A DNA stretch of 64,000 nt from Phycisphaerales bacterium UBA7800 (GCA_002480565.1 DLCK01000029.1:1-64000); one strand, 5' to 3'. Shown: positions 26,470 to 35,256, numbered from the stretch's first letter. The notes: a model not told the origin generated them from the sequence alone. Made by a program: numbers and translations.

Positions 26470-27252
26470 TCACATCGATTTACGGAGTGCCAAAGGCGGA
26501 TCAAGAATTTCTTTGAGTACGATTGCTTGCTTAAGAGATCGGCGATCAATTTTCATGCCACCCAATGCAGGAATGGTACGTGGGCTTGCGATGGGTTCAT
26601 ACTCAAGTATGTCTTCAACATGCCGGTGGACTGTTTGAATATCACCATGCTTTTCATTGGATACGGTCAAGACACCACTGCCGAGCTGTTTGGCTTTTTG
26701 ACGGCGTGTAGCTTCACGCAACTTCTCTGCTTGCTGTCTTTGCTGAAGAATCTCCTGCTCATGCTCACGCACTTTGGACAGATCATGTTTGCGTTGCTCA
26801 GCAGATCGGTAGGCTTGTGGATGTGGGCGTTGCGCTTGGGTCTGCGGGTGCGGTCGTTGGGCTTGGGGTTGCGAAGGAGGTGTTTGAGTTTGCTGCTTTT
26901 TTTGTTGCATCTGCCTTAAGGCTTCGGCACGTCGTTCGTAAAGCGTCTTGGCCTGATCACGCTCATTGGATTGTTGTACGGTGAGATTGTCAGGGCGACT
27001 TGTCGGTGGACGTTGAGCCTGGGGCTGACGCTGACCAGCAAGTTGTTGCAACTCGGCTCGACGCTTGGCTGCCAACTCCTCGAGCCTTTGCGTGCGCTGC
27101 GTTGCAGTGGGTTTTGGCTTTGCAGACGATTGCTGGCTTTGCTCATTGGTCTTCTTTAAGCCCTTGGCAAGCATGTTACCAATGAAGATCACCAGCGCGA
27201 TCGACACACCAATGACTTCCTCCCAACCGGCTGCAAGTGTCAGTGATAACAT
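26470..27252 (-). CDS. Membrane-anchored Gln/Pro-rich coiled-coil protein
   Basis: 260 residues. Residues 8-30 form one membrane helix (WEEVIGVSIALVIFIGNMLA). Residues 35-190 are strongly charged and rich in Gln, Arg, Ala and Pro, with coiled-coil stretches and an imperfect repeat QAQRPHPQTQAQRPHPQAYR. The C-terminus (RRSLKQAIVLKEILDPPLAL) is the best-ordered part and looks like a motif shared by planctomycete proteins of this layout; that is from memory and not checked. GGAG precedes the ATG. It is followed closely by the macrodomain gene. No function proposed. Confidence 0.7.
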   Translation of the reverse strand: MLSLTLAAGWEEVIGVSIALVIFIGNMLAKGLKKTNEQSQQSSAKPKPTATQRTQRLEELAAKRRAELQQLAGQRQPQAQRPPTSRPDNLTVQQSNERDQAKTLYERRAEALRQMQQKKQQTQTPPSQPQAQRPHPQTQAQRPHPQAYRSAEQRKHDLSKVREHEQEILQQRQQAEKLREATRRQKAKQLGSGVLTVSNEKHGDIQTVHRHVEDILEYEPIASPRTIPALGGMKIDRRSLKQAIVLKEILDPPLALRKSM

Positions 27253-27286
27253 GGCTCATCTCCGGGCTTGTGTGCAAAGTTCAAAG

Positions 27287-28078
27287 TCATTGTACAACAG
27301 GACGCGACAAAAGAATCGGTCGACTGGCGAAAGGATGTTCCAAACGTTCAAATTCCATCCCATACACCGGCCCGATCACATCAGGCATCAACACATCTGA
27401 CCAGTTGCCAGTGGCTGCAAAGGCTCCATTGTCCAACAGCCAAACTTCATCGGCATACTGCATCGCCAGATTCAAATCATGCAACACCACCACAATGGCC
27501 AACCCTTTATCTGCCAAGCTTCGTAGTTGGAGCATCATCTGATGCGACCTGGCCAAGTCCATAGCGCTGACCGGTTCATCAAGAATCATCGCCAAGGTCT
27601 GCGGGCCGACTTGCGCCATCGCCCGAGCCAGGAGGACACGTTGCTGCTGCCCTGCTGAGAGTTGGTTAAAGGGTCGATTTTTGAGAGCTAGCACATCCGC
27701 CCCTGCCATGGCCTGTTGCACGGCTTGTGGATCGGGTCCAAGCGCCAATCGCCCCATACCTACGACATGCTGGACATCAAAGCCGAAGCTGCTTGCGGAT
27801 TGCTGAGGGACATAGCTAAGCAGTCGAGCGCGCTGGCGGGCGTCGAGTTGATTGTTGTCGACATCCCCAAGTTTAATCTGCCCGATATCCGGTGTCAGAA
27901 TCCCGAGCATGAGTTTAAGCAGTGTGGTTTTGCCAGTGGCATTGGGGCCAAGCAGGACATGGATTGCCCCGGGCCTGACAGTCACATCTATGCCGTTAAG
28001 CACTGGTTTATCACCGTCGTAGGCAAAATTCAGACCGGTGAGTGTCATGACCTGTTTTGAGATGTTTTTTTCCGTCAT
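27287..28078 (-). CDS. ABC transporter ATP-binding protein, FecE/BtuD type
   Basis: 263 residues. Walker A is LGPNATGKTTLLK (Ala-Thr in place of the usual Gly-Ala/Ser), the signature is LSAGQQQRVLLARAMAQ, Walker B is LAMILDEPVSAMD, and the switch His is in VVLHDLNLAMQYADEVWLL. The closest subfamily by pattern is the one that powers import of iron-siderophore, haem or cobalamin. GAGGA nine bases ahead fixes the ATG at 28078. No permease or binding protein is encoded beside it, so it is an orphan ATPase here. Confidence 0.88.
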   Translation of the reverse strand: MTEKNISKQVMTLTGLNFAYDGDKPVLNGIDVTVRPGAIHVLLGPNATGKTTLLKLMLGILTPDIGQIKLGDVDNNQLDARQRARLLSYVPQQSASSFGFDVQHVVGMGRLALGPDPQAVQQAMAGADVLALKNRPFNQLSAGQQQRVLLARAMAQVGPQTLAMILDEPVSAMDLARSHQMMLQLRSLADKGLAIVVVLHDLNLAMQYADEVWLLDNGAFAATGNWSDVLMPDVIGPVYGMEFERLEHPFASRPILLSRPVVQ

Positions 28079-28224
28079 GACATTCAATCCTCAAAGGCGT
28101 AAAACAAAGGAAATACCAGTGTCAGGTTGCCAGAATTCCCAATTGTTGTAAAGTTTGCAGTCCGATGAAAGGTCTTATGATCAAAAAATGTGTTTTGAAC
28201 ATCCTTTTTACAGGCGACTTGCAC

Positions 28225-28252
28225 TTGACAAACGCACGCCCGACTGTAAACT
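28225..28252 (+). promoter_or_regulatory. Sigma-70-type promoter of rplM-rpsI
   Basis: TTGACA (28225..28230) and TAAACT (28247..28252) are separated by 16 bp, 46 bp ahead of the rplM start. It is the clearest housekeeping promoter in the window. Confidence 0.7.
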
Positions 28253-28297
28253 TGGCGATTCGACCTTAGTCGCCCCATTACGCGAGGCAAATAGAAA

Positions 28298-28732
28298 ATG
28301 AACCGACAGACGTATTTAGCAAAAAATGATGAAGTAAAGCAGGACTGGTATCAGATCGATGCCACCGACCTTGTAATGGGTCGCTTGTCTGCCAAGCTTG
28401 CCACAATTCTGATGGGCAAACACAAGCCGATCTATACCCCGCATCACGATACGGGTGATTTCATTGTGGTTACCAACGCCAATAAGCTTAAGATCACCGG
28501 TGAAAAGGCAGACAATAAGTTCTTCCGTCGCTTCTCCGGTTATCCCAGCGGTCAAACGGTCCGCAGCTACAGCTGGATGATTGAAAACCAGCCTGAACTG
28601 CTTCTGGAACGTTCTGTCCGTCGCATGCTTCCCAAGAACAAACTTGGTCAGCAAATGCTCAAGAAGCTCAAAGTGTACGCAGGTGAATCCCACCCGCATC
28701 AGGCCCAACAGCCCAAGCCTTTGAGCATGTGA
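28298..28732 (+). CDS. rplM: 50S ribosomal protein L13
   Basis: 144 residues, standard L13 length. WYQIDATDLVMGRLSAKLAT at the N-terminus, FIVVTNANKLKITGEK and MLPKNKLGQQMLKKLKVYAG are the family blocks. L13 is an early-assembly protein of the large subunit. It pairs with rpsI 47 bp downstream, the usual bacterial order. The last ten residues (PHQAQQPKPL) are a small extension. Confidence 0.98.
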   Translation: MNRQTYLAKNDEVKQDWYQIDATDLVMGRLSAKLATILMGKHKPIYTPHHDTGDFIVVTNANKLKITGEKADNKFFRRFSGYPSGQTVRSYSWMIENQPELLLERSVRRMLPKNKLGQQMLKKLKVYAGESHPHQAQQPKPLSM

Positions 28733-28779
28733 TTTATTAACTGATTTGAACCAGGCTCGTTTGCCAAGGAAATATGCAG

Positions 28780-29265
28780 ATGTCTGAAGAACAGGCCACG
28801 CCATCACCTGAAGTTGAAGTTGACGCCGCACCCGTTGTTGCACCCGAACCTGTGCAATCCGTTTCCAAACCCCAGAAGTTTGGTTACTGGTGGGGAACCG
28901 GTCGTCGTAAAGCCGCAGTCGCTCGTGTTCGCATCCGTCCCGGTTCGGGCAAGGTGCAGATCAACAAGCGTGACGTGGATGTGTACTTCACCGAACCACA
29001 GGATCAAAAAGACGTTGTCGCTCCACTGGAAGCCACCAAGACCAATGACAAGATTGACATGTTTGTCAACGTCAAAGGCGGCGGCACCACCGGTCAGGCT
29101 GGCGCAATCAAGATGGGTGTTGCCCGCGCATTGAAGGACTATGACTCCTCGCTCGAAGCCATCCTTCGCGAAAACAACTACCTTTCGCGTGACTCCCGTC
29201 GCGTTGAACGTAAGAAATACGGTCAACCCGGTGCACGCAAGCGCTTCCAATTCTCCAAACGTTAA
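28780..29265 (+). CDS. rpsI: 30S ribosomal protein S9
   Basis: 161 residues. The S9 core starts at GTGRRKAAVARVRIRPGSGK and ends RRVERKKYGQPGARKRFQFS with the basic C-terminal tail that reaches the P-site tRNA. About 35 residues ahead of the core are acidic and Pro/Val-rich (PEVEVDAAPVVAPEPVQSV), an extension absent from most S9 proteins. The second ATG at 28780 is chosen because AAGGA is 9 bp upstream of it but only 3 bp from the ATG at 28774. Confidence 0.97.
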   Translation: MSEEQATPSPEVEVDAAPVVAPEPVQSVSKPQKFGYWWGTGRRKAAVARVRIRPGSGKVQINKRDVDVYFTEPQDQKDVVAPLEATKTNDKIDMFVNVKGGGTTGQAGAIKMGVARALKDYDSSLEAILRENNYLSRDSRRVERKKYGQPGARKRFQFSKR

Positions 29266-29316
29266 CTCCCCCCCCTCGGAAGTTTTCCAAGAGAATTCGG
29301 ACAGTTATCGAATTTC

Positions 29317-29352
29317 AAAACGAGTCGCTCAATTGGGCGACTCGTTTTTTTT
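29317..29352 (+). terminator. Rho-independent terminator of rplM-rpsI
   Basis: AACGAGTCGC pairs with GCGACTCGTT around an 8-base loop, followed by T8. Confidence 0.9.
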
Positions 29353-29365
29353 ATGCGCTATTTCC

Positions 29366-29508
29366 ATCAATGCACATTGATGAGAATTGCAGCTTCGCTG
29401 CATCAGCATCACGCAGTGATGCAGCTATTGAAATAAAGTGACACTGTTCAACATGATCACATAAAAATAGCTGCGACACTGCGTGTCGCTGAAACTGCGT
29501 AGCAGTTT
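29366..29508. repeat. Cluster of REP hairpins including a REPIN
   Basis: Five palindromes in 143 bp: ATCAATGCACATTGAT (29366..29381), GCAGCTTCGCTGC (29389..29401), GCATCACGCAGTGATGC (29406..29422), GCGACACTGCGTGTCGC (29473..29489) and AAACTGCGTAGCAGTTT (29492..29508). The third and fourth, each with a flanking AGCTATT or its complement, are 27-nt inverted partners (29403..29429 and 29466..29492) that differ only by two compensating base-pair changes. That is the REPIN layout. The 22 nt at 29471..29492 recur exactly, inverted, at 56125..56146. The cluster fills most of the 321-bp gap between rpsI and galE. Confidence 0.8.
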
Positions 29509-29528
29509 ATCTCTGCCAATATGTGTAT

Positions 29529-29570
29529 AAAAAAAGACAGGTGACCGCGAACGATCTCCTGTCTTTTTTT
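29529..29570 (-). terminator. Rho-independent terminator of galE
   Basis: AAAAAGACAGG and CCTGTCTTTTT form an 11-bp stem with A and T tracts on both sides, so it can work in either direction; it lies 17 bp after the galE stop. Confidence 0.85.
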
Positions 29571-29586
29571 ATTGTTATCTGTAATT

Positions 29587-30579
29587 TTACTTGGGATTAT
29601 ACCCGCCTGGATGATCCTTAAACCAATTCCATGCGGTGGCGACGATGTCGTCAAGGCTGCCGTACTTAGGCTCCCAGCCGGTCGCTTCACGAAGCTTGGT
29701 GGCATTGGCGTACAACTCAGCCGGATCACCTGCGCGACGTGGGCCGTACTCGACGGGAATGTCCGAACCGGTGACACGTTTACACGAATCAATGATCTGC
29801 TTCACGGAGTAGCCGTTGCCGATGCCCAGGTTAAAGAAGTTCTGCTGGCCGTCTTCGAGCTGGGCCATACAAAGCATGTGGGCGGAGATGAGGTCTTCGA
29901 CGTGGATGTAGTCGCGGATACATGTACCATCCTCGGTGGGATAATCGGTGCCGAAGACGGTGACTTTTTCATTGATCCCCAGCACGGTATTGAGCACGAC
30001 GGGAATGATGTGGGTTTCCGGATCATGATCTTCACCCAGCGAACCGTCGGCTGCACAACCGCAGACATTGAAGTATCGCAAAGCGGTGAAGGCAAACTTG
30101 GGATTACTCGCTGCATAGTCCTTGAGAATATGCTCCACAAGCAGCTTACTGCGGCCGTAGGGGTTGATCGGATCCTGCGCCATGGTTTCGACGATGGGCA
30201 TCGACTCAGGTTGGCCATAGGTCGCACAGGTCGAACTGAATACCAGGCGATTGACACCTGCATTTTTCATGGCAATGAGCAGACTGGTGGTGCCCCACGT
30301 GTTGTTATCGTAGTACATCAGCGGATCACCGACGGACTCGCCGACAAAGGCGTGAGCTGCGAAGTGGTAGACCGCTTCGATATTGTATTTTTCGAGAACT
30401 TCCTGGACTGCTGCCGTGTCACGCAGATCGATTTTTTCAAACGCGACATCCGTTGGGATCGCTTCGATGTGTCCGCGGAAAAGGTTGTCCAGGACGACAA
30501 CGGTATTGCCGTCTTCTTTGAGTTGTTTGACGCAATGTGAGCCGATATAGCCTGCGCCGCCGGTAACGAGTACGTTCAT
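29587..30579 (-). CDS. galE: UDP-glucose 4-epimerase
   Basis: 330 residues, typical GalE length. The NAD site is VLVTGGAGYIGSHCVKQL at the N-terminus, the catalytic Ser region is LVFSSTCATYGQPE, and the catalytic Tyr/Lys is NPYGRSKLLVE. RYFNVCGCAADGSLGEDHDP and CIRDYIHVEDL are the substrate-binding blocks. It interconverts UDP-glucose and UDP-galactose for sugar catabolism and envelope polysaccharides. The ATG at 30579 begins two bases after the stop of the VTT-domain gene, so the two are an operon. Confidence 0.96.
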   Translation of the reverse strand: MNVLVTGGAGYIGSHCVKQLKEDGNTVVVLDNLFRGHIEAIPTDVAFEKIDLRDTAAVQEVLEKYNIEAVYHFAAHAFVGESVGDPLMYYDNNTWGTTSLLIAMKNAGVNRLVFSSTCATYGQPESMPIVETMAQDPINPYGRSKLLVEHILKDYAASNPKFAFTALRYFNVCGCAADGSLGEDHDPETHIIPVVLNTVLGINEKVTVFGTDYPTEDGTCIRDYIHVEDLISAHMLCMAQLEDGQQNFFNLGIGNGYSVKQIIDSCKRVTGSDIPVEYGPRRAGDPAELYANATKLREATGWEPKYGSLDDIVATAWNWFKDHPGGYNPK

Positions 30580-30581
30580 GA

Positions 30582-31232
30582 TTAATGCATCCACTTCAAA
30601 AGAGCGAAACCGCCGATTAATAACAGAGTAAAGATGATACACAAAATATTGAAGTAGCGGTCGATGAATGGCTGTGCCTTGGGGCCGATGAGCCAGAAAA
30701 CACCAGCGACCAGATAAAACCGCCCCGCCCTGCCGATGAGACAAGCGAGCGTGAAGATCAGCAGATTCATCTTGGCAAAGCCAGCGGTGATGGTCAGCAG
30801 CTTAAACGGGATCGGCGTCAATGCTGCGATAAAGACGTACCAACTGCCGCGGATATCAAATTCAGTTGCGAGCTTGTCGATGCCTTCCTGTGTAATCTTG
30901 GGAATCATCAGTGCCAAGTCAATCATTGCAAAACCGATGTAGTAACCCAGAAACGCCCCAAGCACACTGCCTATCGTGCAGACGGTTCCAAACCATAACG
31001 ACTTCTTGCGATTGCCCATACACAGCGGCGCAAGCAATACATCCGGCGGGATCGGGAAAAAGCTCGACTCCATAAAGCTGAGAATAAACAGCGCAGTCGT
31101 CGAGTGTTTATGGTGAGCAAAGGACAGCACCCAATCGTACATGCGACGATGAATCGCCCATGCAGGAACAGGCTTTGCAGCCTCGGATGCGTCAACAGCG
31201 GCGGTAGTTGAGGTGTTATTCACGGGAGGCAT
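30582..31232 (-). CDS. DedA/YqaA-type VTT-domain membrane protein
   Basis: 216 residues. After a 30-residue Ala/Thr/Pro-rich N-terminus come the VTT-domain features: a re-entrant loop FMESSFFPIPPDVLLAPLCM and the later FIAALTPIPFKLLTITAGFA, with flanking membrane helices. Proteins of this group are membrane flippases or transporters (lipid carriers are proven for some DedA members). The ATG at 31232 is preferred; longer in-frame starts lie upstream but lack a ribosome site. It is co-transcribed with galE, which hints at cell-envelope polysaccharide export or lipid carrier recycling. Confidence 0.85.
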   Translation of the reverse strand: MPPVNNTSTTAAVDASEAAKPVPAWAIHRRMYDWVLSFAHHKHSTTALFILSFMESSFFPIPPDVLLAPLCMGNRKKSLWFGTVCTIGSVLGAFLGYYIGFAMIDLALMIPKITQEGIDKLATEFDIRGSWYVFIAALTPIPFKLLTITAGFAKMNLLIFTLACLIGRAGRFYLVAGVFWLIGPKAQPFIDRYFNILCIIFTLLLIGGFALLKWMH

Positions 31233-31519
31233 TATGACGGATGGAGTGAAGGTTGACAAAACAGGCTCTGGATCGGGACAAAATACTAACCGCCACAACG
31301 ATGATTTTGCTGCCCAAAAGTCAAAAATCCAAGACGCAATCCGCTTTATTGCTGTAAAAGTGGTTTCTCATCCACAACACAAGCATTACATATGAATTGT
31401 AAACCCCTATACAGCAGGTTAGAATTTTTCGTGACTTTGTTTCCCCATTCTTGCTATGACTGCTTAATCACCTATCCCCTGAGGGGCAAAGTACCTCAAA
31501 CTGGAGTCTAATAAAAGCC

Positions 31520-33061
31520 ATGCGCATCGCTGTTATTTCTGATACTCATCTGCCTGCGGTGGCAAACTCCGTACAGGAAGCCTCTCTACACTGGGCGGTT
31601 GACCATGTGATTCAACACGGTGCGGACCTGCTTATCTCAGCAGGTGACCTGACCGCTTCAGGGGACTTGAATGCTGCTCATCGCGCCCTGGCAGAACTCA
31701 AACGTGCGGGCATCCCTTTTCGCGGCACAGTCGGCAACGCGGAATGGCGTGAACCTGCAACGGCGAAGGCTTCTATCGCTGCACTTACTCAATCAGATAT
31801 GTTTAAAAATGAACAATGTGCGGTCATCCTCATCGACACTAGCACCACGCATATCGACATGCAGGAGCGACGTCGCGTCCAAAAGGAAGTCGAACAATTG
31901 TCCGGGCAGACGATTCTCCTGATCACCCACATGCCACCCCGCACGATCGCAGAAGACAGTCGAGCATGGCTTGAAAGCTCCATCGCAAAATGGCCGATCG
32001 ACTTGATGGTCTGCGGGCATGGACATCGATATCTGGAATTTGAATTCGGGGGTAAACCTGCGCGAATGGTCTGTGGGCTGGATCCGGAAAAGGCGTATGA
32101 AGGTCCACCCGCAATATCATGGCTCATTCGGGAGTCAGACGGTTGGCGACATGAACAGGTCCCCTTCCCCGGTGCCCTGCTTGATGACTGGACCACCAGT
32201 CAGCGTAACGAAATGTCAGACTTGCTGGGTGTGTCATGCGTTGAAGCGGACCAAACCCTTGAGCACCTTGAGCGGTTAATCGAGTTAGACGTTGAATGTG
32301 TCGAGTTACGAGCCGAAGCGTTGCACCTGCCGGGTCTGGATCAACTCGTCTCAAAGTGGCGTGGCAATGACGAACGTGTGTTGTCAGTTCACTTACCCAA
32401 TATCTACTGGAACGATGGGCAACAGTCCAAAGCTGAAAAAGACATCTGGGAAACGGCGTACAACGCAGCGAACGACTTGGATGCTGCACAGATGACGCTG
32501 CACCCACCGCGTCTGGCAATGGATGTGTATCAAAACGATCCATCCGTACTTGAGCGTCTGGCCGATCGCGTGTTGCCCTATCTGCAAAAGACCACCGCAC
32601 CCATAGCCGTTGAAAATCTGCATATGAGTCCGCAGCATACGCCAGACCAACGTGAGTTTGCCTGCCTGCCCGATGAGGTATTGGCGTGGCGTGATGCCTT
32701 GCGTCAACGACTTGGAACCCAGCGCGTGGGCAACCTGTTGGATTTAGGGCACGCTCGTGCCAACGGCATCTATTCGAGCACCGTCAGCTTGGGGCACTGG
32801 TTTGCCACACTGGGGCAAGACATCATCGGCTACCATCTGCACCAGTTGGACCCTGACACGAAAATCAAGCGATGCCACTTTCCCATCACCGGTATCTACG
32901 GGCCGGGTATCGCCTATGGCGCCTTCTTCTGGGCCAGGTCCACCGGGCAAATTGCGCGCAAGCCTATCTTCCTGGAAGTCCGTGGCGAAGAAGATCGACT
33001 TCGGAGTTTAGCCCTGCTACGCGATGTGTTGGCTCAAAATCCAACCCAATCCCTCGCATAA
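31520..33061 (+). CDS. Metallophosphoesterase fused to a sugar-isomerase-like TIM barrel
   Basis: 513 residues. Residues 1-205 are a calcineurin-type phosphoesterase: AVISDTHLP, LLISAGDLTASGD, GTVGNAEWRE, ILLITHMPP and VCGHGHRY. The usual GNHE/D is GNAE, so one His of the metal and acid site is replaced. Residues 235-505 resemble the xylose-isomerase-like TIM barrel (ELDVECVELRAEALHLPGLD, MTLHPPRLAM, IAVENLHMSP, LLDLGHARANG, IIGYHLHQLDP, FLEVRGEEDRL), with His/Glu/Asp at the metal-site strands. A single protein joining the two folds is unusual. It may process a sugar phosphate. GGAG is far (14 bp) ahead of the ATG. Function unproven. Confidence 0.8.
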   Translation: MRIAVISDTHLPAVANSVQEASLHWAVDHVIQHGADLLISAGDLTASGDLNAAHRALAELKRAGIPFRGTVGNAEWREPATAKASIAALTQSDMFKNEQCAVILIDTSTTHIDMQERRRVQKEVEQLSGQTILLITHMPPRTIAEDSRAWLESSIAKWPIDLMVCGHGHRYLEFEFGGKPARMVCGLDPEKAYEGPPAISWLIRESDGWRHEQVPFPGALLDDWTTSQRNEMSDLLGVSCVEADQTLEHLERLIELDVECVELRAEALHLPGLDQLVSKWRGNDERVLSVHLPNIYWNDGQQSKAEKDIWETAYNAANDLDAAQMTLHPPRLAMDVYQNDPSVLERLADRVLPYLQKTTAPIAVENLHMSPQHTPDQREFACLPDEVLAWRDALRQRLGTQRVGNLLDLGHARANGIYSSTVSLGHWFATLGQDIIGYHLHQLDPDTKIKRCHFPITGIYGPGIAYGAFFWARSTGQIARKPIFLEVRGEEDRLRSLALLRDVLAQNPTQSLA

Positions 33062-33082
33062 CATTGCCATCATTACGCAGCC

Positions 33083-34480
33083 TTACTCTTTGCGAAGTGT
33101 CGCAGAATACTCACTGGGCAATACGAAATTCGCGTCTTGCTCAATGAGAAATTCGATGATCTTTGTGAACTGCTCAAAGCGTTGATCGTTCCACATGGCA
33201 GGATGTCCTTGAAGCGTAAAGTAGTCACGTTTGTTGACATTCTTGACATACCCACGCACGAAGGCTTCGAAGTTTGCTGCACCGACTGCTGCTTCGATAC
33301 CTACGCCCCATACGCGATCAAGGATAACGATCTCACCTTGCTTGTTGGTTGCTTCGCCAAGTTTGTCCAGTGGCGTGGGATACAGCCACGTGGTGATATG
33401 TGGATCATCTATCATGATCTGATGCGTCACCGCATCCTGACTGAGCGTACCCGAACCACCGGGAGGGCCAAAGCATGTGAAATAGAATCCAAATTTTTCG
33501 TAGGCCAGTTGCTGTGAATCACTAAGACGTTTTTTCTGCTGCTCATAGGTTCGATTGTGAAACTCGTTGTAGGTTTTGCCATCGTCACCTTTGTAGGACT
33601 TGTGATCCCAGCCATGGAACCAGAATTCCCAGTTGCCTGACTGATGACGGGACTTGACCCATTGGATGTAATCAGGACGAGCAATATCCAAGTCGTAGCA
33701 AAGCATTCCCATGGTGCACTTGACACCTTTACTGTCGATGTAGTCTGCCATCTTCTGCCAACGTGGATGAGGCATGCGCCCACGAGCAGACAGGTCATCG
33801 AGCTTGAGGATAATGTTAATGGGCTTGTCAGGTTTGGGGATGTTGTCCCAATCAATGGGCTTGGGTTTCGCGGGTGCTTTGTAGGGTTTGGGGATTTCGA
33901 TTTTCACATCTTCAGGAAATCCGCTGACTACAAAATCGTCCAGATCAATCACGCATGTCGCAGATGAGAAGGTATGGACCCAGATCATCACTTTGCTTGC
34001 GACTTTGGGCGCGGTGGCTTTAAGCGTGTACTCATGCCACTGTTTGTCGTTGGACTTGATGCGTATCATTGGAAGACCGCCTCTGACGTCCGGGTCAGAG
34101 ACCATGCGACCTTTTTCATTGAGGTACATGAAATAGATACCCGCACTGGTGTCATCTGCGCGAGCCCAGAAGGTCATGGAGAATTCCAATCCGGGGGTGA
34201 CTTCAAATCGCGCACTTGATGCGTTGGAGCCTTTTGCTTTCATGCCGTTGTTGGTTACGCGCAATCCGTACTTGCCGGTGCGCGCGGCCTCTTCTGTGAC
34301 CAGCGAGTCACCTTCCCCGATGGACCAATCTTTGATGCCCTCTTCAAAACCAGGGTTGGGTAAAACGTTATCCGCAGCCATGACTTGCGTTGGGCGTCCC
34401 ATGATTGCCATCATGCCAAGCATCAACATCAAACAGACCACCGAATGGATCTTGGATAGGGTCAACAATTTTCCAAACAT
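33083..34480 (-). CDS. Secreted polysaccharide-deacetylase-like protein with a CBM-like domain
   Basis: 465 residues. Residues 1-35 are a signal peptide ending QVMAAD. Residues 38-190 form a jelly-roll module like CBM4/9 (NPGFEEGIKDWSIGEGDSLV, then WARADDT and the late VIDLDDFVVSG). Residues 215-460 are a NodB/DUF2334-like deacetylase barrel: INIILKLDDLSARG, WEFWFHGWDHKSY, CFGPPGGSG and FTLQGHPAMW; the His and Asp of these motifs are candidates for the metal site. It would act on extracellular acetylated polysaccharide. It is the last gene of a minus-strand run behind three pseudopilins, 26 bp after the nearest. Confidence 0.75.
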   Translation of the reverse strand: MFGKLLTLSKIHSVVCLMLMLGMMAIMGRPTQVMAADNVLPNPGFEEGIKDWSIGEGDSLVTEEAARTGKYGLRVTNNGMKAKGSNASSARFEVTPGLEFSMTFWARADDTSAGIYFMYLNEKGRMVSDPDVRGGLPMIRIKSNDKQWHEYTLKATAPKVASKVMIWVHTFSSATCVIDLDDFVVSGFPEDVKIEIPKPYKAPAKPKPIDWDNIPKPDKPINIILKLDDLSARGRMPHPRWQKMADYIDSKGVKCTMGMLCYDLDIARPDYIQWVKSRHQSGNWEFWFHGWDHKSYKGDDGKTYNEFHNRTYEQQKKRLSDSQQLAYEKFGFYFTCFGPPGGSGTLSQDAVTHQIMIDDPHITTWLYPTPLDKLGEATNKQGEIVILDRVWGVGIEAAVGAANFEAFVRGYVKNVNKRDYFTLQGHPAMWNDQRFEQFTKIIEFLIEQDANFVLPSEYSATLRKE

Positions 34481-34506
34481 AATTCACTCCATTTATAGCT
34501 TGTAAA

Positions 34507-35256
34507 TCAATAAAAGCGGGCAACAAACTCGGTCCGCTCTGTACTGTTCATATCCTGAAAAGTTTCTTTTTTCACGAGACTGACATGACCATCGCCAAAG
34601 AGAAAGTTGGCTGCAAGATCAGGATGACCTGTCGAATCGATCACCACCGTATTGGGCCAACACCACGGCCAGGAGGTCGAGGGTGTCGCAGAATTGGACA
34701 TCTGGAGGACCGGGTGATAATCCCAGTATTGCTGCGATGAATAGTAGACTGCGCGAGTTTCACCAAACCAGTATCCACGTGAAGTCAAAATTTCCATTCG
34801 GGGCAATGGTGCTTCACCGTGACTTCCAAAGCGTCGAATACCGCCCATGTATTGGTTGATGCCGTAGGTGATATTGCGATTGGGTTCGCGCAAAGGTGCG
34901 ATCTGGATTTTCGCTTCAGGACACTTTAATGCTGAGTCCTTGCCCCACCCGTTATAGAGTCCGGCGGGAACCGACTTGTCATACCATGTCGTAGACGTGA
35001 GTGTCCCCCAGGTGTCCGACCAATTGGTATCGCCATGAGTAGGGAGAATACCTTTGTTTTCCACTGCATAGGTCATGGCCCATGTGCCGATTTGTTTTTC
35101 AATCGTCGCACAAACGATCGACCGCGAACTCTTGCGGGCTTTACCCAAAGCAGGAAGCAAAATTGAAATAAGCAATGCGACGATGGAAATCACCACCAGT
35201 AACTCAATGAGTGTGAAAGCGGTCACACGTCGTGAGTATGTTATGAGGTTACACAT
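34507..35256 (-). CDS. Pseudopilin-like protein (third of tandem trio)
   Basis: 249 residues. The ATG at 35256 has AAGGAAG upstream; an in-frame start 33 bp earlier does not. The leader ends RRVTA, then FTLIELLVVISIVALLISI: again Ala, not Gly, sits at -1 of the processing site. The C-terminal box is GHPDLAANFLFGDGHV (H-X10-DG). It aligns throughout with the genes at 35342..36088 and 36201..36956 (LPTHGDTNWSDTW, YGINQYMGG, PLPRMEIL), so the three are tandem duplicates that differ clearly from the pair at 935..2309. Confidence 0.86.
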   Translation of the reverse strand: MCNLITYSRRVTAFTLIELLVVISIVALLISILLPALGKARKSSRSIVCATIEKQIGTWAMTYAVENKGILPTHGDTNWSDTWGTLTSTTWYDKSVPAGLYNGWGKDSALKCPEAKIQIAPLREPNRNITYGINQYMGGIRRFGSHGEAPLPRMEILTSRGYWFGETRAVYYSSQQYWDYHPVLQMSNSATPSTSWPWCWPNTVVIDSTGHPDLAANFLFGDGHVSLVKKETFQDMNSTERTEFVARFY

